From positions 1-64,000 of the forward strand of contig NZ_CTEN01000006.1 of NCBI RefSeq assembly GCF_001375655.1: a DNA stretch of 64,000 bases, in the 5' to 3' direction. The position numbers were made by a program, and so were the translations under genes. The notes under the pieces were generated by a model, which made no database searches, was not told the origin of the DNA, and worked only from the letters and a program-made list of their open reading frames with translations. Source of the DNA: Streptococcus varani (GTDB lineage Bacteria; Bacillota; Bacilli; Lactobacillales; Streptococcaceae). Each line of letters opens with the position of its first letter. Position 1 is the stretch's first letter. Of this stretch, positions 42,659 to 55,181 are shown piece after piece.

Positions 42659-43909
42659 ATGCTTTCAGCTAGAAATGTCGAAGAAGCTTATCAGGTCTTA
42701 AAAGATGTGGTCGTCAAAACATCTTTGCACTATGACCGATATTTGTCAGAAAAATATGGGGCGGAAATCTATACCAAACGAGAGAATGAACAAAGAGTTC
42801 GTTCCTTTAAAATTCGTGGAGCTTATTATGCTATTTCCCAGTTGTCCGCAGAGGAAAAAGTAGTTGGAGTTGTTTGTGCATCAGCTGGTAACCATGCTCA
42901 AGGTGTTGCCTACACCTGTAATGAAATGAAAATTCCAGCAACCATCTTCATGCCAGTCACGACACCTCAACAAAAAATTAGCCAAGTAAAGTTTTTTGGT
43001 GGGGACCAGGTCACTATTCGCCTTACGGGTGATACCTTTGATGAATCGGCACGGGCAGCCTTGGACTATAGCACAGAAAGCAATAAGACTTTTATTGACC
43101 CCTTTGATGACGAGGATGTTCAAGCCGGTCAGGGTACAGTAGCGGTTGAGATCTTAGAGCAAGCTGATCATCAAGGCATTGCCTTCGATCAACTCCTTAT
43201 TCCAGTTGGTGGTGGTGGACTCATTGCTGGAGTTTCAACTTACCTAAAAGATCGGGCACCTGAAATTAAAGTAACAGGTGTAGAGGCTAGCGGAGCTCGG
43301 TCTATGAAAGCAGCCTTTGATAAAGGCCGGCCTGTCAAACTGGATCATATTGATAAGTTTGCAGATGGCATTGCTGTTCAAAAGGTTGGAACAACTACTT
43401 ATGAAGTGTCCCGTAAATATGTTGATCAGTTGATTGGGGTGGATGAAGGTTGGATTTCCGAGACGATTTTGGATCTTTATTCCAAACAAGGAATTGTAGC
43501 TGAACCGGCTGGGGCAGCGTCGATTGCTGCTCTAGAAGTTATCAAAGACCAGATTAAAGGCAAGACAATTTGTTGTATCATTTCAGGGGGCAACAATGAT
43601 ATTAACCGCATGCCGGAAATGGAAGAACGTTCTCTCATTTATGCCGGTGTCAAGCATTACTTCGTTGTTAATTTTCCACAGCGTCCAGGTGCTCTTCGGG
43701 AATTTGTAAATGATATTCTAGGAGAGCAGGATGACATTACACGATTTGAGTATATTAAGCGTGCGAATAAAGGGACTGGCCCTGTATTGATTGGTATTGC
43801 TCTAGGTGATAAAAATGATTACCCTGATTTCATTGCACGCCTAGAAGCATTTGACCCTAACTACGTAAACTTGCATGAGAATGACTCTCTCTATCAAATG
43901 TTGGTTTAA
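42659..43909 (+). CDS. ilvA: Threonine dehydratase (biosynthetic type)
   Basis: This 416-aa pyridoxal-phosphate enzyme deaminates threonine to 2-oxobutyrate for isoleucine. The PLP lysine is in SFKIRGA (about residue 50), the phosphate-binding glycine loop is PVGGGGLIAGV, and one ACT-like regulatory domain (VVNFPQRPGALREF, about 340) is at the C-terminus, as in shorter Firmicute forms. The ATG at 42659 follows GAGGAGG; two upstream in-frame ATGs overlap promoter-like DNA. Confidence 0.93.
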   Translation: MLSARNVEEAYQVLKDVVVKTSLHYDRYLSEKYGAEIYTKRENEQRVRSFKIRGAYYAISQLSAEEKVVGVVCASAGNHAQGVAYTCNEMKIPATIFMPVTTPQQKISQVKFFGGDQVTIRLTGDTFDESARAALDYSTESNKTFIDPFDDEDVQAGQGTVAVEILEQADHQGIAFDQLLIPVGGGGLIAGVSTYLKDRAPEIKVTGVEASGARSMKAAFDKGRPVKLDHIDKFADGIAVQKVGTTTYEVSRKYVDQLIGVDEGWISETILDLYSKQGIVAEPAGAASIAALEVIKDQIKGKTICCIISGGNNDINRMPEMEERSLIYAGVKHYFVVNFPQRPGALREFVNDILGEQDDITRFEYIKRANKGTGPVLIGIALGDKNDYPDFIARLEAFDPNYVNLHENDSLYQMLV

Positions 43910-43935
43910 TATTTTTTTAGAAAAGGTGGTGTTAT

Positions 43936-44823
43936 ATGGTATATCTTATTTTTCCATTATTTTTGATCATTGTAGCAGTGGCTATTATCGCTAGTACACT
44001 TTATGTCGTTAGGCAGCAGACAGTGGTCATTGTCGAGCGATTTGGTAAATATCAAGCAACCGTCTCAAGTGGTATCCATGTCCGTATGCCATTTGGAATT
44101 GATAAAATTGCAGCCCGCATTCAACTTCGCCTGCTTCAGAGTGAGTTGATTGTGGAAACCAAGACAAATGATAATGTTTTTGTTACCCTCAACATTGCGA
44201 CTCAATACCGTGTCAACGAGCAAAACGTTATGGATGCTTATTACAAACTGATGCGACCAGAAGAGCAAATCAAGTCCTATATTGAGGATGCTCTGCGGTC
44301 TTCAGTACCCAAGTTGACCTTGGACGAACTCTTCGAGAAAAAGGATGAAATTGCTTTAGAAGTTCAACGACAAGTAGCAGAAGAAATGTCTACTTATGGC
44401 TATATTATTGTGAAAACTCTGATTACCAAAGTGGAACCAGATTCTGAAGTGAAACAATCCATGAACGAAATTAATGCTGCACAGCGTAAACGTGTAGCTG
44501 CTCAAGAATTGGCCAATGCAGATAAAATTAAGATTGTTACTGCTGCAGAAGCGGAAGCTGAAAAGGATCGACTTCATGGTGTTGGTATTGCTCAACAACG
44601 TAAAGCCATTGTGGATGGGCTGGCAGACTCCATTGCAGAACTCAAGGAAGCAAATATTGGCATGTCCGAAGAACAAATTATGGCTATCCTCTTGACCAAC
44701 CAGTATTTGGATACCCTTAATCAGTTTGCTCAAGCAGGGAATCAAACTCTATTTCTGCCGAATTCACCAAATGGAGTTGAAGATATCAGAAGTCAAATGT
44801 TGTCGGCCTTAAAGGCTAAATAG
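43936..44823 (+). CDS. SPFH/Band 7 (stomatin-like) membrane protein
   Basis: This 295-aa protein has one N-terminal membrane span (LIFPLFLIIVAVAIIASTLYV) and an SPFH domain with VVIVERFGKYQATVSSGIH (about 31-49), RLLQSELIVETKTNDNVFV and an EAEAEKDRLHG coiled-coil arm. Such proteins form microdomain scaffolds on the cytoplasmic face of the membrane. AAAAGGTGGTG precedes the ATG, 26 bp after ilvA, so it may be co-transcribed. Confidence 0.9.
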   Translation: MVYLIFPLFLIIVAVAIIASTLYVVRQQTVVIVERFGKYQATVSSGIHVRMPFGIDKIAARIQLRLLQSELIVETKTNDNVFVTLNIATQYRVNEQNVMDAYYKLMRPEEQIKSYIEDALRSSVPKLTLDELFEKKDEIALEVQRQVAEEMSTYGYIIVKTLITKVEPDSEVKQSMNEINAAQRKRVAAQELANADKIKIVTAAEAEAEKDRLHGVGIAQQRKAIVDGLADSIAELKEANIGMSEEQIMAILLTNQYLDTLNQFAQAGNQTLFLPNSPNGVEDIRSQMLSALKAK

Positions 44824-44874
44824 ACTTTTTTGAATAAAATGTCCAATTTTGTTCGAAAAATAGCTTGATGTATC

Positions 44875-44903
44875 TTGACATTCTAAAAAAGCTATACTAT
44901 AAT
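44875..44903 (+). promoter_or_regulatory. Consensus promoter of the 69-aa gene
   Basis: TTGACA (44875-44880), exactly 17 bp, TATAAT (44898-44903): a full match to the housekeeping sigma consensus and the strongest promoter I see in the window. Confidence 0.9.
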
Positions 44904-44939
44904 TACTAAGATAAATAGTTTAAAAGAAAGGGGTTCCTC

Positions 44940-45149
44940 ATGACAAGCTATGAAAAGGTTGCAGCAGTAGTGGGTTGGGTCCGTGATAAAAAAATCACTG
45001 GATACCGTATCAGCAAAGAAACAAATGCCCGCGAAATGTCTGTTATTGCCCTTGCACAAGGTAGAGCAAAGATTGATAATATCTCATTTGCGACTGCTTT
45101 GGGTTTGATTGATTTTTACGACAAAAATCATAAAAAATACGAAGGATAA
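44940..45149 (+). CDS. Small helix-turn-helix-like protein, 69 aa
   Basis: The product begins MTSYEKVAAVVGWVRDK and contains ITGYRISKETNAREMSVIALAQG (about 19-41), spaced like the recognition helices of a phage-repressor-type domain, then IDNISFATALGLIDFY. No other domain is present. AAAGGGGTTCCTC precedes the ATG. A perfect promoter and a terminator make it a highly expressed single-gene unit. A target is not evident. It might be a small regulator or a nucleoid-type protein. Confidence 0.78.
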   Translation: MTSYEKVAAVVGWVRDKKITGYRISKETNAREMSVIALAQGRAKIDNISFATALGLIDFYDKNHKKYEG

Positions 45150-45170
45150 TCGTATTCATTTCAACAATGA

Positions 45171-45196
45171 ACGCAGCTCGAAGGAGTTGCGTTTTC
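45171..45196 (+). terminator. Terminator of the 69-aa gene
   Basis: ACGCAGCTC-GAAG-GAGTTGCGTTTT. Confidence 0.85.
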
Positions 45197-45660
45197 TGTT
45201 TAAAAATAGATAATAATGAGTGATAGGATGGATTTTCATACTTTTTGATAATCAAAAAGCTATTTTTTAGAAGTTCCTTTCCTAGTGCTAAGGATATCTA
45301 CGTCGCTCGACCCTACCTATTTTTACTTTTCTTTGTAGATAAGAAATAAAATAGATAAATGAGTAAAAAGTCTCCTTTGATAAGTTGATAAAAGACCCTA
45401 AATTTATAATAAAAATGCATTTAATTTACTGGGGATTCTTCTTGTGTAATTGAGAAACTATTTTTTAGAGTTATAGTTTGTTAGAAGAAAATTTTCATGA
45501 GAATCAAGTTGCTTGGGCGGAAAAAATGTCTAACTTATACTCTTTGACAATCAAGATGATGCTTTGTTAAGGCTTCTTGCTTACTACCAAGGATGTCTAT
45601 ACCGCTTTAGCTTACCTGCTTTGATATTCTTTAAGGATTCATTTGATAAATGAACTTATA
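45197..45660. other. Gene-free region with diverged repeat fragments
   Basis: No gene is visible. Two loosely similar segments (about 45230-45340 and 45535-45640) share a CATACTTTTTGATAATCA / TATACTCTTTGACAATCA opening, a TTCCT-AGTGCTAAGGATATCTA / TTGCTTACTACCAAGGATGTCTA middle and a CGCT...TACCT end. They resemble the intergenic repeats beginning ATACTCTTTGAAAATC that are common in streptococci, here badly worn. Confidence 0.5.
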
Positions 45661-45697
45661 AAAAATCTCCCAGTTCCATAAACTTGGGAGATTTCTC
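45661..45697 (-). terminator. Terminator of the amino-acid ABC operon
   Basis: AAATCTCCCA and TGGGAGATTT arms with A/T-runs on both sides, 6 bp beyond the ATPase stop. Confidence 0.9.
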
Positions 45698-45702
45698 TAT
45701 TT

Positions 45703-46443
45703 TTACTTTAGGAAACGTTGTAAGAAAACTTTTGTCCGCTCTTCTTTGGGATCTTCAAAAATTTCTTCTGGTGTTCCTTGCTCGGCAATAACACCTTTGT
45801 CCATGAAGATGACACGGTCTGAAACATCCTTCGCAAATTCCATTTCATGCGTCACGATAATCATGGTCAATCCTGTCTCAGCCAACTCTTGCATTGTCTT
45901 GAGAACTTCACCGACCATTTCTGGGTCCAGGGCAGAAGTTGGCTCATCAAAGAGCATGGCTTCTGGATTGACAGAGAGAGCACGAGCGATAGCAACCCGT
46001 TGTTTTTGACCGCCGGAAAGTTGTTTTGGTTTTGCTTGCCAATACTGCTCCGTCATACCGACCTTGTTGAGATTTTCTTTTGCAATTTCCTCTGCTTCTG
46101 TACGAGAACGCTTGAGGACAGTTGTTTGGGCTACAATGGCATTTTCCAGGACATTGAGGTTTTCAAATAGGTTAAAGGATTGGAAAACCATCCCTAATTT
46201 TTCTCGGTAAGTATTCAAATCATAACCTTTTTCCAAAACATCTTGACCATGGAAAATGATTTGGCCGCCAGAAGGCTCTTCTAGAAGGTTGATAGAACGT
46301 AAAAGGGTTGATTTACCAGAACCGGATGAACCAATGATGGAGATAACCTCTCCTTTATGGACGGCTAATGAAATATCCTTGAGGACCTCATTGGCACCGA
46401 AAGATTTCTTTAAATGCTTGATTTCTAAAATTGCTTGTGACAT
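45703..46443 (-). CDS. glnQ: Polar amino-acid (glutamine-type) ABC transporter ATPase
   Basis: This 246-aa ATPase powers the permease encoded just upstream. Walker A is GSSGSGKST (about 37), the signature LSGGQKQRV (about 141) and Walker [15 protein letters not shown] (about 161). It belongs to the PAAT/HisP group. It overlaps or abuts the 520-aa substrate-binding/permease gene by one base, an operon. Glutamine is the likely substrate by family, not proven. Confidence 0.92.
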   Translation of the reverse strand: MSQAILEIKHLKKSFGANEVLKDISLAVHKGEVISIIGSSGSGKSTLLRSINLLEEPSGGQIIFHGQDVLEKGYDLNTYREKLGMVFQSFNLFENLNVLENAIVAQTTVLKRSRTEAEEIAKENLNKVGMTEQYWQAKPKQLSGGQKQRVAIARALSVNPEAMLFDEPTSALDPEMVGEVLKTMQELAETGLTMIIVTHEMEFAKDVSDRVIFMDKGVIAEQGTPEEIFEDPKEERTKVFLQRFLK

Positions 46444-48005
46444 TATTTAACCACCTTCGTTTGGATTTGATTAGCACCAGTGGTGTAGTTATCGGCATCA
46501 AAACGTTTCTCCACATAGCGGAGGATTCTAGTCACAGTAAAGGTGAGTATGAAGTAGATGATAGCGATAATGGTAAAGGTTTGGAAATATTGATAGGTCT
46601 GAGTTGCCACTGTATTTCCTGAGAAGTAAAGTTCGACAACAGAGATAACGTTCAATACAGAAGTATCCTTGATATTGATAACAAATTCGTTACCAGTTGC
46701 TGGTAAAATATTGCGAATAACCTGTGGCAAAACAATCTTACGCATGGTTTGTCCATGAGTAAATCCGAGAGCAGTAGCTGCTTCAAATTGTCCTTTATCA
46801 ACGGCGAAGATACCCCCGCGAACAATTTCACTCATATAAGCGCCTGTATTGATGGAAACGATAAAGATGGCAGCTAGAGTACGGTCAAGAGAAAGACCAA
46901 ATGCTTGGGCAGTTCCGTAGTAGATAACCATAGATTGTACAATCATAGGGGTGCCGCGGAAGATTTCGATATAGGCTGACAGTAACCAACTAAAAACTTT
47001 CTGAAGGATAGCAAGGCCTTTGTTAGCAGCTTTTGGAGCAGTACGGTAGACCCCGATAAGGAGTCCGATAAGAAGTCCTGTGATGGTACCAACCATAGAA
47101 ATAAGAAGAGTGATTCCTGTACCGCGTAAGAATTGTTTCCAGTTGTTGGTCAGAATAGTAAGCATCTGCTGGAAGAAACTAGGTGTTTCTTGATCAGCAT
47201 TTTCAACTGGTTGGATTTCAATCATCTGATCCATGAGAGCTACCTGGTCTTCATTGGTAATAGTAGCCAACACAGCATTGACTTTCTCTAAAGTCTCTGT
47301 ATCATTTTTGCGAAGTCCAACAGCAGTTGCAGCATTTTCCTCAGGGACTTCAAATCCTTCTTCCAAAGCAATCATCTTGAATTTCTTATCTGCTTGTTCA
47401 GCTGTAATAGCTTCTGGACGCTCGGAAATATAGGCATCAATGATACCTGATGAGAGTGCCTGACGCATCTGAGAGAAGTCACCCATCGGTGTTTGTGGAA
47501 CGGCATCCGGAATTTTAGTCAAGAGGTCAACGTGCCAAACACCTTGTTGAGCAGTGACTTTCGCACCTTTGAACTCATTAATAGATTTAGCATCTGCATA
47601 AACTCCATCTGCTGCAACAACCAGTACAGGGTAGCTGGTATAGTAACTGTCTGAAAAGGCGATTTCTTTTTTACGTTCAGCCGTAGGACTCATTCCCGCG
47701 GCAATCATGTCGATTTTCCCTGAAGTTAAAGCTGGAATTAATCCAGTCCAGGATGTTTTGACAACCAAGAGCTCCTTGCCCATATCCGCTGCGACTTTCT
47801 TAGCGATTTGAACGTCGTATCCATTGGCAAATTGGCTAGTTCCTTCAATTGGTACAGCTCCATTTGAAGCATCGTCTTGTGTCCAGTTAAATGGGGCGTA
47901 GGCTGCTTCCATACCGACGCGGAGATAATCATCTGCTTTGACGCTCAATCCTGTACTTACAAAGGCCATGAAGAGCAAAATGAGCAGGCCAAATTTCTTT
48001 TTCAT
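46443..48005 (-). CDS. glnP: Amino-acid ABC transporter, fused substrate-binding protein and permease
   Basis: This 520-aa fusion begins with a signal peptide ([18 protein letters not shown]), has one solute-binding domain (about 25-270; [35 protein letters not shown]) and a five-span permease domain (about 295-505) with the EAA loop [25 protein letters not shown] segment. GlnP-type fusions are typical of lactic acid bacteria. AGGAGAATTTATG precedes the start. A weak CodY-like site lies upstream at 48045-48059. Confidence 0.92.
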   Translation of the reverse strand: MKKKFGLLILLFMAFVSTGLSVKADDYLRVGMEAAYAPFNWTQDDASNGAVPIEGTSQFANGYDVQIAKKVAADMGKELLVVKTSWTGLIPALTSGKIDMIAAGMSPTAERKKEIAFSDSYYTSYPVLVVAADGVYADAKSINEFKGAKVTAQQGVWHVDLLTKIPDAVPQTPMGDFSQMRQALSSGIIDAYISERPEAITAEQADKKFKMIALEEGFEVPEENAATAVGLRKNDTETLEKVNAVLATITNEDQVALMDQMIEIQPVENADQETPSFFQQMLTILTNNWKQFLRGTGITLLISMVGTITGLLIGLLIGVYRTAPKAANKGLAILQKVFSWLLSAYIEIFRGTPMIVQSMVIYYGTAQAFGLSLDRTLAAIFIVSINTGAYMSEIVRGGIFAVDKGQFEAATALGFTHGQTMRKIVLPQVIRNILPATGNEFVINIKDTSVLNVISVVELYFSGNTVATQTYQYFQTFTIIAIIYFILTFTVTRILRYVEKRFDADNYTTGANQIQTKVVK

Positions 48006-48044
48006 AAATTCTCCTATTTAAAAAGTATTTGTTACATTGTATAA

Positions 48045-48059
48045 AAAATTCTGAAAAAT
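48045..48059. promoter_or_regulatory. Weak CodY-like site before glnPQ
   Basis: AAAATTCTGAAAAAT matches the CodY 15-mer with three mismatches, about 40 bp upstream of the minus-strand start. Confidence 0.35.
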
Positions 48060-48134
48060 TTCAATCTCTTGAATTTTTTTCTATGATTATTAGGAAGTGT
48101 GATATAATAATACAAGCGAAAGAGAGGGAAAATC

Positions 48135-48980
48135 ATGATTTTAGAGATTTTAAAAGCCATTTTTTATGGAATTGTCGAAGGAATTTCAGAGTGGTTGCCT
48201 ATTTCTAGTACAGGTCACTTGATTTTGGTACAAGAGTTTGTTAAATTCAGCAATGTCAGTGATGATTTTATGTCCATGTTTAATGTGGTCATCCAGCTGG
48301 GGGCTATTCTAGCGGTTATGGTCATTTATTTTGAAAGGCTCAATCCTTTCCAAAGGGGCAAAAGCGAAAAACAAGTTCGATTGACATGGCAACTCTGGGC
48401 TAAAGTGCTTGTAGCGGCATTGCCAGCTGCAGTTTTGGGGCTCTTTTTAGATGACTGGTTAGATGCAACTTTTTATAACTTTATCACGGTTGCTCTCATG
48501 CTCATTGCTTATGGTTTTGCTTTTCTCTATGTTGAGAAACGAAATGAAAATTTAGAACCTTCGGTTTCTAGTTTGAGTCGTTTACCTTATAAGACAGCTC
48601 TCTTCATCGGTTTTTTCCAAGTTTTGGCTCTGATTCCAGGGACCAGCCGTTCTGGTGCCACTATCTTGGGCGGTATCTTGCTGGGAACTAGTCGTCAAGT
48701 GGCGACTGAGTTCACCTTCTTCCTCGGAATTCCCATTATGTTTGGAGCAAGTTTCCTCAAGTTAGTTAAGATCCTAGCCAGTGGGGTTTCGGTAACAGGG
48801 GGACAATGGTTGCTCTTGATTCTGGCTATGGTAACAGCTTTTGGAGTTTCTATCCTGGCTATTCGTTTCCTGACTGATTATGTGAAAAAACATGACTTTA
48901 CGATTTTTGGTAAATACCGTATCGGATTGGGCGCTGTGTTGATGGCTTATTATCTTGCTAAACTAATTTTTAAATGGTAG
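48135..48980 (+). CDS. uppP: Undecaprenyl-diphosphatase
   Basis: This 281-aa integral membrane enzyme recycles the lipid carrier for cell-wall synthesis and is linked to bacitracin tolerance. The two active-site segments [14 protein letters not shown] (about 17-30) and [10 protein letters not shown] (about 172-181) are intact, with about seven to eight spans. A TATAAT at 48113-48118 and GAGAGGGAAA support the start. Confidence 0.96.
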   Translation: MILEILKAIFYGIVEGISEWLPISSTGHLILVQEFVKFSNVSDDFMSMFNVVIQLGAILAVMVIYFERLNPFQRGKSEKQVRLTWQLWAKVLVAALPAAVLGLFLDDWLDATFYNFITVALMLIAYGFAFLYVEKRNENLEPSVSSLSRLPYKTALFIGFFQVLALIPGTSRSGATILGGILLGTSRQVATEFTFFLGIPIMFGASFLKLVKILASGVSVTGGQWLLLILAMVTAFGVSILAIRFLTDYVKKHDFTIFGKYRIGLGAVLMAYYLAKLIFKW

Positions 48981-48983
48981 TAG

Positions 48984-49013
48984 TTAAGTCGGCTTGTCCG
49001 GCTTTTCCTTTGT
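48984..49013 (+). terminator. uppP terminator
   Basis: AAGTCGG-CTTGT-CCGGCTTTT with trailing T residues. Confidence 0.7.
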
Positions 49014-49065
49014 AAAAATGTGTCTTTTCCTGTATAATGGATAGACAAATGTATGAGGTAGTGCT

Positions 49066-49791
49066 ATGAAGATGAAACAAATCAGTGATTCAACACTGAA
49101 AATCACCATCAAGATGGATGATTTAGAAGAAAGAGGTATGGAACTAGCAGATTTTCTGATTCCGCAAGAGAAGACAGAAGACTTTTTCTATGCCGTTTTG
49201 GATGAATTAGATCTGCCGATTACCTTCCGTGAGAGTGGAATGTTGAGCTTTCGTGTGACGCCTAAGCCAGACAAGGTGGATATTTTTGTGACCAAGTCCG
49301 ATATTGATCGCAATATGGACTTTGAGGATTTGGCTGATTTTGCAAACTTGGAAGAAATCTCGCAAATGACACCGGATGAGTTTTTGAAAACATTGGAAAA
49401 ATCAACCCGTGATAAGAGTTTGGCTAGGGGAGATCAAGCAGCTGTTCGCCATCTAGAAGAGGTAGAAGAGTTAGATCAAGAAGATGATGAAGAACAAAAA
49501 TATATTTACTATATTTTAGATTTTAAAGATCTGGGACAAGCCGTTCGTTTTGCCAAGACCATTGATTTTCAAGTAGATACTTCAGAACTGTATAAGATGG
49601 ATTCTCGCTATTTTATGACTGTGCTCATTAATGTCGAAAACCGATCTAGGCAATATCCGGATTATCTTTTGTCACGCATGTTGGAACATGCAGATGATAC
49701 GGCTATCAGTCGTCCTGTTCTTCAAGAACATGGGAAACTGATTTTGCCGACAGATGCAGTTGAGGAGCTGAGAAAGGTTGACTTGACATGA
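49066..49791 (+). CDS. mecA: Adaptor protein MecA
   Basis: This 241-aa adaptor delivers substrates to the ClpC-ClpP protease. The N-terminal domain (ISDSTLKITIKMDDLEERG, DFLIPQEKTEDFFY) binds the substrate, an acidic linker (EEVEELDQEDDEEQKY, about 125-145) follows, and the C-terminal domain (DFKDLGQAVRFAKTID) docks on ClpC. TATAAT at 49033-49038 is the promoter. The gene overlaps the next by 4 bp. The ClpC-like ATPase at 32388 lies 17 kb away; whether MecA serves it is unknown. Confidence 0.93.
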   Translation: MKMKQISDSTLKITIKMDDLEERGMELADFLIPQEKTEDFFYAVLDELDLPITFRESGMLSFRVTPKPDKVDIFVTKSDIDRNMDFEDLADFANLEEISQMTPDEFLKTLEKSTRDKSLARGDQAAVRHLEEVEELDQEDDEEQKYIYYILDFKDLGQAVRFAKTIDFQVDTSELYKMDSRYFMTVLINVENRSRQYPDYLLSRMLEHADDTAISRPVLQEHGKLILPTDAVEELRKVDLT

Positions 49792-50948
49792 TACCATTCG
49801 CATTGAAATATATCATCGTCCTGATTTCAACTCTCATTGTTTCTGCAATAGCTACCCCTCTTGTTCGTTTTTTATCCTTCAAAATAGGTGCCGTGGACAA
49901 TCCCAATGCCCGCCGTATTAACAAGGTTCCCATGCCTACGGCTGGTGGTTTAGCTGTTTTTTTTGCTTTTACTGTCTCAACTCTGGGATTACTACCACGT
50001 ATCATCCAGCACCTGAATGGTAATGGTGCTTATTTCCATTACGTTTTGCCCCTAGTCATTGCCGGGGGCATTATCATTGTCACAGGTTTGGTTGATGATA
50101 TCAAAGAATTGAAACCCCTGCCTAAATTGATGGGGATTCTCCTGGCTGCAAGTATTATCTGGATTTGGACAGACTTTAAGTTTGATCACTTTAAGATTCC
50201 TTTTGGTGGGCCACTATTGGCTTTCCCCACATGGCTCTCCTTCTTTTTAACCATCCTTTGGATAGTGGCGATTACCAATGCTGTTAATCTAATCGACGGT
50301 TTAGATGGTCTGGTATCAGGGGTGTCTATCATCTCTTTAACCACAATGGGCTTGGTCTCTTACTTTTTTCTCCATGATAGTAATATTTTTCTTCCCCTGA
50401 CAATCTTTATTTTGGCAGTCTCTATTACAGGTTTTTTACCCTATAATTATCACCCGGCTATCATCTATTTAGGTGATACAGGTGCCCTCTTTATTGGTTT
50501 TATGATAGGGGTTTTGTCCCTACAAGGGTTGAAAAATTCAACAGCTGTTGCGGTGGTAACTCCCATGGTTATTTTGGGTGTCCCCATTACAGATACTGTG
50601 GTAGCTATCATTCGCCGTAGTCTTTCTGGAAAGAAGATTTATGAAGCGGACCGTATGCATCTCCATCATCGCCTTCTTTCAATGGGACTGACTCATCGAG
50701 GAACAGTCTTGGTTATCTACGCCATTTCCTTTATTTTCTCCTTAACGTCACTCCTGCTGAATGTATCCAGCCGTTTTGGTGGCGTATTGCTCATGGTTTC
50801 CTTGGTTTTAGGAGTCTTGATTCTTAGTGAGATGATAGGCATTTTTGGAGAAAATCGAACACCCCTTCTAAATACCCTTAAATTTATTGGGAATTCATCC
50901 TACAGGCAGGAAGCCATCGCCAAATGGAAAAGTCGACATTCTAAATAA
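49788..50948 (+). CDS. Undecaprenyl-phosphate sugar-1-phosphate transferase (TagO/WecA/RgpG type)
   Basis: This 386-aa, roughly eleven-span membrane enzyme starts a wall polysaccharide or teichoic-acid chain by moving GlcNAc-1-phosphate onto the lipid carrier. VDDIKELKPLPKL (about 99), NAVNLIDGLDGLVSG (about 163) and DRMHLHHRLL (about 286) are the MraY/WecA metal and substrate motifs. It overlaps mecA by 4 bp, as in other streptococci, where it is called rgpG or tagO. Confidence 0.9.
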   Translation: MIPFALKYIIVLISTLIVSAIATPLVRFLSFKIGAVDNPNARRINKVPMPTAGGLAVFFAFTVSTLGLLPRIIQHLNGNGAYFHYVLPLVIAGGIIIVTGLVDDIKELKPLPKLMGILLAASIIWIWTDFKFDHFKIPFGGPLLAFPTWLSFFLTILWIVAITNAVNLIDGLDGLVSGVSIISLTTMGLVSYFFLHDSNIFLPLTIFILAVSITGFLPYNYHPAIIYLGDTGALFIGFMIGVLSLQGLKNSTAVAVVTPMVILGVPITDTVVAIIRRSLSGKKIYEADRMHLHHRLLSMGLTHRGTVLVIYAISFIFSLTSLLLNVSSRFGGVLLMVSLVLGVLILSEMIGIFGENRTPLLNTLKFIGNSSYRQEAIAKWKSRHSK

Positions 50949-50954
50949 GAAATA

Positions 50955-50982
50955 GGAAAGAGCTGAGAAGCTCTTTTTTACT
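50955..50982 (+). terminator. Terminator after the mecA operon
   Basis: AAAGAGCT-GAG-AAGCTCTTTTTT. Confidence 0.9.
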
Positions 50983-51097
50983 CCTAAAAAATAGGATAGA
51001 TCCTCCTTTTACAAGACCTCGGAGGAGAAAAAAGGGGGAAAATTTGATATAATAGCAAAATAAAATTTTAAACACATATCTTGAGAAGGAGTTTGTC

Positions 51098-51874
51098 ATG
51101 TCAGTATTAGAAATTAAAGACCTACATGTTGAGATTGAAGGAAAAGAAATCCTCAAAGGTGTCAACTTGATTCTAAAAACAGGTGAAATTGCTGCTATTA
51201 TGGGACCAAACGGGACAGGGAAATCAACTTTGTCCGCAGCTATCATGGGAAATCCAAGTTATGAAGTAACTCAAGGAGAGGTTCTCTTTGATGGCGTTAA
51301 CATCTTGGAATTAGAAGTGGATGAGCGTGCACGCATGGGCCTCTTTTTGGCTATGCAATACCCATCAGAAATCCCAGGAATTACCAATGCTGAATTTCTA
51401 CGTGCGGCCATGAATGCTGGCAAAGAAGAAAATGAGAAAATAGCTGTTCTTCCATTTATTAAAAAGTTAGATGAGAAAATGGCTCTCCTCAATATGAAGG
51501 AAGAAATGGCAGAGCGTTACCTGAACGAAGGTTTCTCTGGTGGTGAGAAAAAACGCAATGAAATTTTGCAATTACTGATGATTGAGCCGACCTTTGCTAT
51601 CTTGGACGAGATTGATTCAGGTTTGGATATTGATGCCCTCAAAGTCGTTTCTAAAGGGATCAATGCTATGCGTGGTCAAGGTTTTGGTGCTATGATTATC
51701 ACTCACTACCAACGCCTCCTCAACTATATCACGCCTGACGTGGTTCATGTCATGATGGAAGGTCGTGTAGTGGCTTCGGGTGGACCTGAATTAGCTCAAC
51801 GTCTTGAAAAAGAAGGTTACATTCATTTAGCAGCTGAACTGGGTATTGACTACTCAGAGCAAGAAGAAGCCTAA
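51098..51874 (+). CDS. sufC: Fe-S cluster assembly ATPase SufC
   Basis: This 258-aa ABC-type ATPase works in the cytoplasm with SufB and SufD as the iron-sulfur scaffold. Walker A is GPNGTGKST (about 34), the signature FSGGEKKRNE (about 145) and Walker B FAILDEIDSGLD (about 166). A TATAAT at 51048-51053 and GAAGGAGTT mark promoter and start. It heads sufCDSUB, the only cluster-building system in most streptococci. Confidence 0.96.
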   Translation: MSVLEIKDLHVEIEGKEILKGVNLILKTGEIAAIMGPNGTGKSTLSAAIMGNPSYEVTQGEVLFDGVNILELEVDERARMGLFLAMQYPSEIPGITNAEFLRAAMNAGKEENEKIAVLPFIKKLDEKMALLNMKEEMAERYLNEGFSGGEKKRNEILQLLMIEPTFAILDEIDSGLDIDALKVVSKGINAMRGQGFGAMIITHYQRLLNYITPDVVHVMMEGRVVASGGPELAQRLEKEGYIHLAAELGIDYSEQEEA

Positions 51875-51998
51875 TCTTTGTCATTGTAGCAAATTGCATG
51901 AAGCTTAGGATTCTGTTTGTTTTCATTGATGTATTATCTTCTTCCTTAGTTTTATCTATTTGTTAGTACAACTTTTGCTATTTAGAAAGAGAGAATAA

Positions 51999-54925
<2,927 letters not shown>

Positions 54926-54944
54926 AGAAACTGATTACTAGGTC

Positions 54945-55172
54945 AGTATCTTATGAATTGAACCCGGCTACGACACTTTGTAAAAAGACAAAGTCTTCCT
55001 AGATGTGGAAAACATCTGCGTCTTAAAAACGTCGTGGACGTCTGAACTCTCTTCGCCTTCGCAGACATTGAGAGCTCTAGTAGTCCTGACGAGGGTGCGT
55101 CAACGAAATCAAAGATTTCTGACTTACCGCTTATTTTACCGTATGTCGCTAAACGCCTTAGTATCTTATGAA
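54945..55172 (+). repeat. MITE-like folded insert between sufU and sufB
   Basis: AGTATCTTATGAA occurs at 54945-54957 and 55160-55172; the 202 bp between look inserted. The insert ends share CGACA-N4-GTAAAA as imperfect inverted repeats (54971 and, reverse strand, 55148). It is full of small hairpins: GACACTTTGT/ACAAAGTC, AGATGT/ACATCT, a CTCTC/GAGAG pair and GAAATC-AAA-GATTTC. The right repeat copy overlaps the sufB ribosome-binding region. Confidence 0.7.
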
Positions 55173-55181
55173 AGGAATAAT

